Source: Cyclostephanos tholiformis
Lineage: Eukaryota; Bacillariophyta; Thalassiosirophyceae; Thalassiosirales; Thalassiosiraceae
Direction of reading: 5' to 3'
NCBI GenBank assembly: GCA_036939975.1
Contig: JALLPB010001613.1
Span: 1-17,505, forward strand
Length of the DNA stretch: 17,505 bases
Part shown: piece by piece, positions 1 to 8,405 of the stretch
Layout: each line of letters begins with the position of its first letter
Position numbering within the stretch: the first letter of the stretch is position 1
Notes under the pieces: model-generated
What the model was told of the DNA's origin: nothing
Databases searched by the model: none
What the model saw: the letters and a program-made list of their open reading frames with translations, nothing else
Position numbers and translations under genes: made by a program

Positions 1-50
1 TTGTGCCAATACAACTTTCCCCACTTTTCCCCCCCCAATCCAGTGTCTTC

Positions 51-240
51 CTGAATTAAAAAAAAGAAGGGAGAAAAAGGGGAAAAAGGAAAGAAAAAAG
101 AAGTAAAAGAAGACTTTTTTTTCATGCTTGTGGAGCTGAATTATAAAAAAAGAAGGGAGAAAAAGGGGAAAAAGGAAAGAAAAAAAGAAGAAAAAGAGAG
201 GGAAAAAGAGAGAAAAAAGAAGGGAAAAGATAAGACAAAA
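51..240. repeat. Homopurine A/G-rich tract with an 85-bp-period duplication
   Basis: A long run of A and G only, broken by a short T-rich spacer. A block of about 53 bases starting ctgaatta (51-102) returns almost unchanged at 136-190, differing by one substitution and one or two extra bases in A runs. The rest to about 234 is similar aaaaagagaggg-type sequence. It looks like a locally duplicated purine tract; it has no coding signal. Confidence 0.8.
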
Positions 241-429
241 AATGCTCATTTTAGTTAAGTCCAACTTCCGTCCCATGCATTCAATACTGATCGCAAAGCT
301 CCCGTCAACTGCCTCCGAAAGCAATGGCGGCAGTGGCGGTGACTGCGACTGTGGTGGTCACAGAGAGGGAAAAGGAAGAGAGTTGACGAGAGTCATTTGA
401 TCCAGGTGGCTGGCCTTGTTTTCCCATGT

Positions 430-655
430 TGATTTTGGGGTGTATTTTTTGGGGTGCGCACACACGTTTGATGAACCCCCTCCCTGTAATTAAACCGCCC
501 GCCGACATTCGCCGCCCTGTTACCAAATGCATCGATCGACCTGATTAGATCAATTTTGCCACTTCGGATTTTGAAATCCGCCAAATATTGACCAAGGGGG
601 AAGCCTTTGATGATGTGGCTGATTTTGGGGTGTATTGACTGAGGGGGAGGCCTTT
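430..655. repeat. Short dispersed direct repeats in gene-free sequence
   Basis: A 17-base string, tgattttggggtgtatt, occurs exactly at 430-446 and 620-636. A second pair starting tattgacc/tattgact is at 586-608 and 633-655 (about 19 of 23 identical, period 47). Open frames across this stretch are short and match no family I know. Apart from these repeats and small hairpins (for example 802-822, 9-bp arms with a 3-base loop) I see nothing in 241-967. Confidence 0.5.
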
Positions 656-970
656 TAGTGGCTCCAAATCCGGGAAGAGTCTGCTATGGTGAGAATTCCT
701 GCACGTAACTTTTGATTTGAAATAGCATACATACATACTTGCTACCCAACTTTTTGGCAAGCCCGAAGATTCTTAGCTTTCCTCGTAAGAATTCATAACT
801 TCTTATTGCTCCAAGCAATAAGGAACATTGAATTCCTATGTAGGCAATAAACATACATTAAACCTTACAAACATGGTTAAGGAGCCAGCAGTTGGGATGG
901 GAGTAGAATGGAGGAGGATGACCAAACTGGAAACTATCTATGAACCTGGTAAGATACCTAGAGGAATATT

Positions 971-996
971 GGAGTGTACCCAAAATTCTTTTTGTG
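971..996 (+). repeat. Left terminal inverted repeat of the Harbinger element
   Basis: Starts ggagtgtacccaaaattc and ends in a T run followed by gtg. It pairs with 3538-3564. It is followed directly by a perfect 17-base palindrome (996-1012, gtttgtga-a-tcacaaac), which may be a subterminal protein-binding site. Confidence 0.85.
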
Positions 997-1318
997 TTTG
1001 TGAATCACAAACATTTATTTGTGATTTGTATTTGGGATATGCAGACTTTTGTCCCCAGAATTACTTTTCTTGGCAGGAGGAGGGGCACCATGCAACTTCA
1101 AACTCTCCAAAAAAATGCACTCTCCAAAAAAAATAAGCCTCCCTGCCTCCTTCATCATCTTCGACCTCTTCTGCTGGCCCTCCTGATCCCCCCCTGCTGC
1201 TCTGATGCAGCTCTCACAGTCTCCTCCTCCTCTACCTTGTTCGCAGGGAACAAGGGAGGATTAGGGTTTCCCCAAAAAAAACTCGTGGTACAGAAAAGAC
1301 TTCTTAAGAAGTCTATCC

Positions 1319-2360
1319 GTGATAGTAGAATGTCGATGTCAATATCAAAAAATCCCCCGATGTGATCTCCTCCCACTTGAACTTTCACCCTGGCAAAAGT
1401 TGCTTGCATCAAGAAATAACCAGGCATATATTACCATGATGGGCTTTGATTGCAATTCTTTTGATTGCATCCTTGAATGTTTCTCTCCCTTTTTTAAGTA
1501 CACACTGTTCGACACAACCAGGATGATTGTTGAGATTACATTGGCCCGAGGATGGAAGAGGAAAATGAAACCTGCAGATTGTCTTGGCTTGGTATTAGTA
1601 TGGATGCATACCATGGGATCAATCAGTTTGTTGCTAACCTTTGCATAAATTTATGTTTTGAGAAATGATTAATTGTGGATATTTTCCACAATGACCCATT
1701 GGCCCGAGTGAGTATCCCCTCATGAGAAACATTCTTGAGTATATGGATGCTAGATGCTATGGGTTCTTGACACCCACTTCTTGTGGGTTGTTGGTGTATG
1801 ATGGATGACTTGAAGCTGTCCTTAATGCAGGCAGGTAATGCGATTATGCAAAAATGTTTTTACAATGGTTGGACACATGACCGCTATGTCATATCTGTCT
1901 TTTGCTTTTGCCCAGATGGGACAATACCAATTGCATTTTTTTACGTTCCAGGTTCTGTACATGACAGTCAGGTGGCAGAGTTTGAAAATATTTATGGTAA
2001 ATTGGAGACAGTGTTTGACATGACAGGAGGAAAGTGTTGTGTCAATTCAGTGTTTGGGGATGTCAATCGCAAACATCTGTACAAATCAGGGCAAGCTTTG
2101 TGTGGATGGAAGACTTTGATTGATTGTGGGAGGCAACTTCAGCATGACAGACATCTGAGTGGGGTATGCTCAGTATACAAACATCTTTTCCATGGTTGCA
2201 CAATAGGTTCCATTATGAGGAACATGGAGAAGAAGGAATAATTTTGAAGATGATGGTACTTTTGTTCAACCTGCATGCAAAAATGGTCGAGATAAACCAA
2301 ATATGTAACACATGTATGAGACACCTTGTGCAAGATGCTATGGAAGATGTTTGGTTTTGA
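1319..2360 (+). pseudogene. PIF/Harbinger DDE transposase (DDE_Tnp_4 type), decayed
   Basis: Transposase of the PIF/Harbinger superfamily, which cuts and joins DNA with a DDE-type RNase H-like catalytic core. Three frames carry consecutive family blocks. Frame 2 (1319-1648) has SPWQKLLASRN and the stretch ending DCLGLVLVW. Frame 1 (about 1650-2150) has NDPLARVSIPS, HPLL, MDDLKL (first catalytic Asp), FYNGWTHDRYV and GSVHDSQVAEF (second Asp). Frame 0 (about 2135-2360) has QTSEWGM, then RFHYEEHGE and ILKMMVLLFN, ending DVWF and TGA. Breaks are frameshifts near 1620-1660 and 2110-2140 and in-frame TGA at 1666, 1723, 1768 and 2145; at 1768 and 2145 relatives have Arg (RHPLL, SARQ). The true start is uncertain: the ATG at 1319 is nominal and an N-terminal arm may begin upstream. 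Confidence 0.88.
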
Positions 2361-2464
2361 TTAAAGTCACCAAGCACTTCTTCCCCCCCTGGGCTTGGAA
2401 GAGGACCCATTGGTAAGATGGAGGGGGTCCTCACAATGATAAATTAATTACGTCAAGTTAGGAT

Positions 2465-3319
2465 TCAAACTAGTGATAGATTACTATAACTAGAACTATT
2501 ATTAATCACCTGAATTATCATTGCTAGGGAGGGAGGGGGGTGGCTATTCTCCCCAACATTTCTGTGTAACATTGCCATCATGATTGAGGTCATCAAGTTG
2601 CACTGTGCATGTGATTCCTCATACATGATTGCAATCTCCTCACATTGCAATTGATATTACCGCTGCTCTTGGTGCTCCATGTCCATCCTATTCTGCATCA
2701 TCATCATTAGCATCACCCCCCGCAGGTACTCTTCCAACCATAGCAACAACATTTGTTGACTCTTCCCTCCCCTCATTTGAAAAGGAAGCATTTACACCAG
2801 CAAAATCCCTAGAACTTTTGACTTGCACCCCCTCAGCTACCCCACCAAGATTGTTGTTTGCAAGCACCACTACAATGCTCCCATAATCCTCATAACTAGC
2901 ACCCACCTCGTTATCTTTGTCCTCCACCCCCGGATCAGCAACCAAGTCATCTCCACTAAATTCATCACCAACATCCTCATCATTTTTTCCATCATCATTG
3001 CCAGCAAATCATTCCTTACATTGGATCCCCTGGTTGACCCATCAGTAGCCTGCAAAATTTTACAAAAAATGTGCTTAGCAGAACAAACATTAGGTGGACA
3101 ATTGGGTTCACCTTTTGGTATTTTTTGGGGGGTCAGTTCCTGAAACTTGCGCTTCAATGACTCAAGGGTATGGTCTCGCTCAGCATATTTTGCATTATGC
3201 TGAGACCAAACTAGTTTCCACTCTGGGTTGCCAATTTCGACAATGTCATTGATGAGGGCCAGGAGGTCCTTGATCTCCTCCACAGTGAATTTAAGACCCC
3301 TCTTCCCCTTTGGTGGCAT
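2465..3319 (-). pseudogene. SANT/trihelix-like DUF6818-type protein of the Harbinger element, decayed
   Basis: Starts MPPKGKRGLKFT at 3319. The first 85 or so residues form a Myb/SANT-like region (EEIKDLLALINDIV, NPEWKLVW, ESLKRKFQEL, PKGEPNCPP, SAKHIFCKI). This matches what I remember of the DUF6818 family in oomycetes and diatoms. Harbinger elements usually carry a second Myb/SANT-like protein that binds the ends and helps bring the transposase to DNA. After about residue 100 the frame shifts to an acidic, low-complexity segment (down to about 2688), then shifts again to a Met/Gln-rich, probably coiled-coil tail (MQNRMDMEH, QCEEIAIMYEES) ending near 2465. An in-frame TAA at 2657-2659 interrupts the tail. 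It converges on the transposase with about 105 bp between the stops; that gap holds no gene. Confidence 0.75.
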
Positions 3320-3475
3320 GCTGGCAATGGACTAGAGCAATAAGGACTGAACAAAGATCAAGGGTGGAGGTGACAACGTGGAGCTTTTTATGTTTGTGAT
3401 TTTTTACACATAAATTGAGTTTTGGTCAACCGGTCTGAAGGGTCCACCAAGACTATTTTAAAAAATCACATATAA

Positions 3476-3535
3476 GTGATGGGTTTAGCGAGATTTAAGT
3501 GTGTATTTGTGATGGGTTTAGCGAGATTTAAGTGT
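3476..3535 (+). repeat. Subterminal tandem repeat, two 27-base exact copies
   Basis: gtgatgggtttagcgagatt continuing to taagtgt occurs at 3476-3502 and again, identical, at 3509-3535 (period 33). It lies just inside the right terminal inverted repeat. Subterminal repeats are common transposase or SANT-protein binding sites, so that is the likely role; I found no matching copy at the left end. Confidence 0.8.
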
Positions 3536-3537
3536 TT

Positions 3538-3564
3538 CACAAAAAAGAATTCTGGGTACGCTCC
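3538..3564 (-). repeat. Right terminal inverted repeat of the Harbinger element
   Basis: On the minus strand it starts ggagcgtacccagaattc, matching the left end at 971-996 with two substitutions and one T-run indel. It is followed on + by att, the presumed target duplication. Confidence 0.85.
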
Positions 3565-3567
3565 ATT

Positions 3568-3914
3568 ATTACCTATCTTAGGAGAAGGAAACACCCAATT
3601 AAGTAACATTCAAATGAGTGAGTATCACTATCAGGTGGGGTTGATGGTGGCTCCCCATATTATTCTCTTCATTCATCCCAATATGTTTTAGACATACATT
3701 TTTTTGTTTTCATCATGGTTTCTGTCTTGGTGATCTGGCACAAGATGGAAATCTTTGGAAAACGCCACTCAATGATTAAAGATGATTTTAATATTCAACA
3801 CAAAAAGCTTAGTTGTATGATTTGATGGATGCATACGATACAGTAAAGTATACTATGGTACCTCTTATGTGAACAATCATGTTGAATCTAGTTCTTTTTT
3901 ATCTTCAGAAAGCT
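3568..3914. other. Gene-free stretch downstream of the MBD-like gene
   Basis: AT-rich sequence between the Harbinger right end and the stop codon of the minus-strand MBD-like gene. It should contain that gene's 3' untranslated region. No long frame with family resemblance and no repeat stood out. Confidence 0.5.
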
Positions 3915-5867
3915 CTACAATTTGTGCCCTCTCACCTTAAATTCTTTGAAAGCTGTCAATTCATTTCCACCAATTGCGGGCTCGTTCAGTATCTCGATGA
4001 ATGCTTTACATGCCTTCATTGATCGGAATTTGATTTTGTTCTGTGCAGAGTAAAAATATCTATCACTTGCTTTCTTCTCGCTATTTGCTCGTTCGAACGT
4101 TTTCGAGGTCCAACCCGCTGGCAAGTCTGGTGGGGCATCCGAAGATTCTATGAGTACGGCTGCTGACCTGTGTGCTTTAGATGCGCGGGATGTTCCTGCT
4201 TCCGTTAGTCCATCGGCGGGCGCATGTTTTGGATTGGCTTCGGTATTTCTCGTTGATTTGTCCCCCCCCGCTAAAGTGATGCTTTTGCCGTTCACCAGTG
4301 TCTCGTTCTGTTTGACGCCATTTGTCGTCACAGCGGCGGGTTTGCCCACATCGTATGGCTTCTCCGTGATAACCTTTGTCGATATTTTTGAAGTGCCACC
4401 ATTATCCAGCTCGGATCCTAGTTGAGCAGGAGCTGTAAATGCTGGGAATGCAGTATGTTGGGCAGAAGATGTAAAAGCTGGATTGTTGTATGCAGTATTT
4501 TGCAGGTCGATACCTTGATTGTAATACGGCACAGGAGTATGGAAGGGAAGCGGATAGTGCCATCTTTTCATTTGTTGATTCACACGATGTAGTTGAGGTA
4601 TCATTTGCATTGGGTAAAATGAATTTTGCCCCTGCACTGAACCGAAATAATTGGGTGCTTGCAAATGGGAAAGCATCTGCTGTTGATTTGGATGAAATTG
4701 ATGTCGCTGTGATTGATGTAGCTGTTGCTGAGTGTCTGGCTCGTGCAATACTGGCAGACTAGTTAATCTGTCCTGAATCGGTCGCTGCTGTTCTCTTGGT
4801 AGATGTAGCTGTTGCCGAGCGTCTGGCTCATGCGATACTGGCCGATTTAACATGTTGTGAATCGGTCCCTGCTGTTTTGTTGAATCGAAAATTTTCTGGC
4901 ATTCCTGCATCAAAAAAGTATTTACTTGAGCTCTGACGTTTGCGTTGACAGCCGGCGACACTCCTGATAACCCTTGGTCAATTCCACTTCGTGGGGGGCC
5001 TTTTTTTCTCTCTCTAACGAATTTAATAAAGATTTTCTGAGGAAGGATTGGCACAAAGTCCTCATTCTTTCCACTTTTCGGCTCTATCTGCAATCCAATT
5101 GTATTAGTGTCTTCTTTTGATGTGTGAAGGGAAAGCATCGCCTTGTCGTCAAATGGAGTCGACAAAAAGCACGATAAAACATCTCCGTAGTCACTCGTCA
5201 AAACGTGTGGGCAAACACAATCTACGTCCCATGCGATTCTCTCCCCAGCGACAGACGAAGAATCTAACGTCTCGTCATCAGCAATCGATCCTCCCGAAAC
5301 AGACCCTGCAACTCCTCCTGGAATACTTGGGTTTCTCTCGTTGCATTTGTGGACATTTCTCACATGACCGACATCCGGGGATTGGAAGTTCTGGCAAATT
5401 TCTGAGTCGTTTCTTTCCCTGGCATGTTCACTAATGCCTTGATGCTCTCCGTAAAGTTCGCGCCCACGATCGTCGAAACCGATCCCAGCCTCGCCTTCGA
5501 TGTGATTCGTGGCACTCTGGGCCCCCCCCTCAGTCAGTGCAACCACGCTTCTGACCGTATCGGTTGCTGATCGAGTTGCAATTTTTTTTACGGGGGATTT
5601 CTCTGACAACTCTGATGCACCCGATGCAACATGCACGCTGTCGTGGTGTCGACAATCTTTTGTATCCCTCTCATCGTCGCCACTGCTGATACCGTCGTCG
5701 TGCTCCAACGCGGCAAGCGCTCTCAAGGCCAGAGGACTCAACTTCTTCGACTTGTTTGGCTGGCTGGATGACGTCAAGGTCCAAGCACGCTTTCTGCCAT
5801 CGTCGCCACTGCCAGCTTTACTCATTGTTCCAGGGTCGTCGCTGACCACAATCCTCCCACGGGTCAT
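3915..5867 (-). CDS. MBD-like (methyl-CpG-binding-type) domain protein, Q/H-rich
   Basis: An uninterrupted 650-codon frame from ATG at 5867 to TAG at 3915, with no intron needed. Residues about 582-628 begin LPAGWTSKTFERA and continue DRYFYSAQNKIKFRSM and ACKAFIEIL. This is the pattern of an MBD fold: LPxGW opening, aromatic Y-x-Y/F-Y strand, K-x-RS segment, then a helix. MBD proteins bind DNA, in some families methylated CpG, and recruit chromatin modifiers; whether this one reads methylation cannot be told from sequence. The rest is probably disordered: a basic NKSKKLSPLALRAL patch near residues 38-51 next to an acidic DDGISSGDDERD run, a Ser/Asp-rich N-terminus, and a Q/H/P-rich centre (about 325-430). 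No enzymatic domain is visible. A second Met at residue 15 is an alternative start. It is the only clean host-like gene here. Confidence 0.8.
   Translation of the reverse strand: MTRGRIVVSDDPGTMSKAGSGDDGRKRAWTLTSSSQPNKSKKLSPLALRALAALEHDDGISSGDDERDTKDCRHHDSVHVASGASELSEKSPVKKIATRSATDTVRSVVALTEGGAQSATNHIEGEAGIGFDDRGRELYGEHQGISEHARERNDSEICQNFQSPDVGHVRNVHKCNERNPSIPGGVAGSVSGGSIADDETLDSSSVAGERIAWDVDCVCPHVLTSDYGDVLSCFLSTPFDDKAMLSLHTSKEDTNTIGLQIEPKSGKNEDFVPILPQKIFIKFVRERKKGPPRSGIDQGLSGVSPAVNANVRAQVNTFLMQECQKIFDSTKQQGPIHNMLNRPVSHEPDARQQLHLPREQQRPIQDRLTSLPVLHEPDTQQQLHQSQRHQFHPNQQQMLSHLQAPNYFGSVQGQNSFYPMQMIPQLHRVNQQMKRWHYPLPFHTPVPYYNQGIDLQNTAYNNPAFTSSAQHTAFPAFTAPAQLGSELDNGGTSKISTKVITEKPYDVGKPAAVTTNGVKQNETLVNGKSITLAGGDKSTRNTEANPKHAPADGLTEAGTSRASKAHRSAAVLIESSDAPPDLPAGWTSKTFERANSEKKASDRYFYSAQNKIKFRSMKACKAFIEILNEPAIGGNELTAFKEFKVRGHKL
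4715..4888 (-). repeat. 87-bp tandem duplication inside the MBD-like gene
   Basis: Two in-frame copies of an 87-base (29-codon) unit, each starting gatgtagctgttgc on + (4715 and 4802). The encoded copies share the pattern PI-x3-L-x3-PV-x-HEPD-x2-QQLH. The period is a multiple of three, so the frame is kept, consistent with an expressed protein whose disordered Q-rich middle grows by slippage or duplication. Confidence 0.8.
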
Positions 5868-6150
5868 GATTTATGAGCACAGCGAACAGTCTCTTCTATG
5901 TGGGTCCTGTCGCGTCCCTAGCTAGCCGTTGCGACGCTTTGTTTCGGATGGCGCGGCAAACAATTCCTCTTTAACTGACGTGTTTTGTCATGTGAAGTGG
6001 TTTTGAAAAAGAAATGAAAATCTGTTGATCCTTTCTTGAAAATTGATGGCTTCTCTCCCTCTACTGTTGGGAGTGAGGAATGAGATGATAAGAAATCAAC
6101 ATTTTGGGTGGCAGGAACAATTAGTGAGGTTATTATGCATTATTATTTGA
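5868..6150. promoter_or_regulatory. Upstream region of the MBD-like gene
   Basis: The 280 bases before the MBD-like start codon should hold its promoter and 5' leader. I see no convincing TATA box or initiator and no other gene. The start context on the minus strand is aaatcATGacc. Confidence 0.3.
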
Positions 6151-6152
6151 TA

Positions 6153-6520
6153 TTATTGCCCATATAAATAGTCACCATACCACTGCGCCACAGTCGCAAA
6201 CCCAGACGAGCGATAAACACCGACATGCCTGAGCACATCCGACCTAGCGGCGCAATCACCCAGGATTCTTCGGTCCTTCCACTGAAGAAGGTACCCACCA
6301 AGATGCATCGATATCAACGATACCAAACCCACCACCATGGGAGTTGTGAATAAACTTACCAACACCTCCACGAGCCCACTTGACCTGCATAAGCTCATCA
6401 GTCTGCAGCATCTCGACCGCCGATTATGCAATCTTTAATAGCTTCACCAATAATGATGGTTCGAGCAGTAACAAAAACTCCTGCCTTGTAGCTTTTTTAC
6501 TAAGAGTCAGTACGAAAAGT
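6153..6520 (-). other. Possible decayed minus-strand coding fragments, family unknown
   Basis: Two adjacent minus-strand stretches look protein-like but lie in different frames. One (about 6500-6420) reads AGVFVTARTIII then CIIGGRDAAD; the next (about 6425-6265) reads EMLQTDELMQVKWARGG, FIHNSHGGGFGIVDID and WWVPS. A third frame is open for 92 codons (6431-6153). I do not recognise a family. The HGG-x-ID-x2-W motif resembles a block in the tandem repeats at 6742-7688, hinting at a common decayed source. Confidence 0.2.
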
Positions 6521-6559
6521 ACATAAAAACAAAACCACCACAACCACAACAAAAACATC

Positions 6560-6690
6560 CTTACCATGGTGAGCATCTGTCCCTTCCAGCAACTCGACTA
6601 TATTAGTTATGCCGAATCCAGTGCATGGGCAATGCGGACGAGGGGTTGGTCAAAGGTGTGGTCGATTCATTAAATTGCTTTACTGCTGGA
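6560..6690. repeat. Diverged direct repeat, copy 1 (pairs with 8008-8155)
   Basis: Aligns in the same orientation to 8008-8155: accatggtgagc matches acaatggcgagc, gggcaatgcggacgagggg matches gggcaatgtggacaagggg, and both continue to tggtcaaag and cattaaattg. On the minus strand both read PHCPC-x-GF-x-ITN-x-LLE, so the repeats may come from a coding exon. The two copies bracket the tandem array. Confidence 0.55.
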
Positions 6691-6741
6691 GTAAATAATT
6701 TATAACTAGCTACTTTATAATTTACGATGTAGTAAAATGTA

Positions 6742-7688
6742 ACAAACCTGATGGTTTGATATGGTGCGAGTCACATGGCCCAATAGAGCACGTCTATGGC
6801 TTCGTGCAAAGCCACTGGATGCCATCATCAGGCAAGTTTCTGTGCCACATATCAATCCGGCAGCCACCATGGTCATCATCATCAAGGGAGTAGAAAAATC
6901 AACTCAAAACTAGGTTTTAGCTAGTGATTATTGTACTTTTTTTTAGTAAACCAATAATTTTGGGACACAACACGGACCCGCTACTCAGCTCATCAATGCA
7001 ACAAGCTTTGTAGAATAGTGAGTTGAAAGCATTGTAGCTGACAAGCTCAGGTAATTATTATTTTGACAATCATGTTGCTGGTTTGATTTGATATGAGTAA
7101 TATAGCCCGATGGAGCATGCCCATGGCTTCATGCAAAGCCACTGGATGCCATCATCAGACAAGTGTCCACACCGTATCAATCCGGCAGCCACCATGGTCA
7201 TTGTTGTCAAGGGAGTGGAAGTAGAAAACAAAACACACAACTAAGTTTTAGCTAGCGATTATTGTATTTTTTTACATGTAAACTTATAATTTTGGGACAC
7301 AAAACGGACCCTCTATTCGGCTCATCAATGCAACAAGCTTTGTAGAATAATGAGTTGAAAGCATTGTAGCTGACAAGCTCATTATTTTGCATTGCCCAAT
7401 AGAGCATGTCCATGGCTTCATGCAAAATGACTGGATGCCATCCTCAGGCAAGTGTCCACACCATATCAAATTGGCGGCCACCATAGTCATTGTTGTCAAG
7501 GGAGTGGAAAACAACATAATTCACAACTACTAGGTTTTAGCTAGTGATTGTCGTACTTTTTTACTAATAGTACACCTATAATTTTGGGACACAACAGGAT
7601 CCACTATTCAGCTCATCAATGCAACAAGCTTCATAGAATAGTGAGCTGAGAGCATTGTAGCTGACATGCTCAGGTAATTATTAATTGT
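6742..7688. repeat. Three-copy tandem array, units of about 290-330 bp
   Basis: Units lie at about 6742-7060, 7061-7388 and 7389-7688. Shared blocks are: gccc-aatagagca then ggatgccatc (from 6778, 7105, 7394); a ccaccatggtcat then caagggagt block; taattttgggacacaa; and gctcatcaatgcaacaagct onward (from 6988, 7320, 7611). Spacings are 327-332 and 289-291; the shorter last spacing is explained by loss of about 38 bases at the second junction. On the minus strand the last block is open in the same frame in all three copies (ELVSYNAFNSLFYKACCIDE in two; four changes in the third). No gene is intact across the array. Confidence 0.85.
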
Positions 7689-8007
7689 ACAGATTTTTGA
7701 GCAGCCGAAAATTGGCAAATATATTAATTTTCCACAAAACTTGAAAAACTATGTGGGGAAACAAATATAATTCGCACCATCCACCATCCAAACTACTCCG
7801 GGTGGTGATTATATGACTATCAACACTTTTAATTAACTTTTGTTTTTTAAGCATTTTTTGCTAGTCTACACTACCTAGGATACTACTCTACTTTATTTGC
7901 CACCTACCATATGATATCTTGTAAACATGGCCATAATGGCAAGGATTGACAACAAGACTCCAGAGTTTCAATTATGTTTAAGATTAAACATATCAGGGTC
8001 TGTGATG
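7689..8007. other. Gene-free AT-rich stretch
   Basis: Follows the tandem array. A 71-codon + frame begins at 7927 but overlaps the diverged repeat and resembles no family. Nothing else is supported here. Confidence 0.45.
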
Positions 8008-8155
8008 ATCCCCACAATGGCGAGCTTCCACACCCCTTCCTCCAGCAGTGTGAATTTATTGGTTATTACAAAACCAGCACAAGGGCAATGTGGACAAGGG
8101 GCGAAGGGGTGGATGAGGACATGGTCAAAGCAATTTAATTAACTCATTAAATTGT
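8008..8155. repeat. Diverged direct repeat, copy 2 (pairs with 6560-6690)
   Basis: Second copy of the repeat at 6560-6690, less interrupted on the minus strand, where it reads PHCPCAGFVITNKFTLLEEG then VWKLAIVGIITDPD without a stop. The right edge runs into a ttagttagttag microsatellite (about 8154-8180). Confidence 0.55.
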
Positions 8156-8405
8156 TAGTTAGTTAGTTAAGTTAGTTAATCATTACGCTACCACGATTGG
8201 GCTTAGTGCGTTTGGGGGAGAGAGACACTAGTCCCTCTCCTGCCAAAAAATCATTGGACCTTAAGATCTCCGCGCTTCCACACATGTTTTGTTTCATAGT
8301 CGTAAAGCCGCGAAAATGAACATGAGTGATGGAGTGTTTTGTTTGTTGATATATTTTCACTTTGACATATAGTATATAGTTGCTCTCCGGTCCACCCCCT
8401 GGTTG
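8156..8405. other. Gene-free stretch downstream of the R2 copy
   Basis: Starts with TTAG-type microsatellite sequence, then a small hairpin around 8217-8241 (ggagag arms around gacactagt). It should contain the 3' flank of the minus-strand R2 copy. No coding signal seen. Confidence 0.4.

Larger units (their letters stand above)
971..3564. mobile_element. PIF/Harbinger DNA transposon, complete ends, decayed genes
   Basis: The left end (971-996, starting ggagtgtaccc) is the inverted counterpart of the right end (3538-3564, whose complement starts ggagcgtaccc). They agree at about 24 of 26 aligned positions plus one extra T in a T run. The trinucleotide att lies directly outside both ends (968-970 and 3565-3567), as expected of the 3-bp target duplication of PIF/Harbinger elements, although the family usually prefers TWA. 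The 2594-bp interior holds a DDE transposase remnant on + and a SANT/DUF6818-like gene on -, facing each other: the two-gene content typical of Harbinger elements. Both genes are broken, so the copy should not be autonomous. Confidence 0.88.

Noticed and set aside
545..760. - strand frame of 71 codons
   Set aside because: Runs over the local direct repeats, no recognisable domain and no supporting context.
828..1365. Two + frames (102 and 141 codons) upstream of the Harbinger transposase
   Set aside because: They cross the left terminal inverted repeat from flanking DNA into the element and show no family motif; the second may by chance include part of the transposase N-terminal region.
7927..8142. 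+ strand frame of 71 codons starting MAIMARIDNKT
   Set aside because: Overlaps the diverged repeat, and the minus strand of that repeat looks more protein-like; no family resemblance.
8154..8180. ttagttagttag as a telomere-like repeat
   Set aside because: Unit is TTAG in a short run, not TTAGGG, and looks like an ordinary microsatellite.
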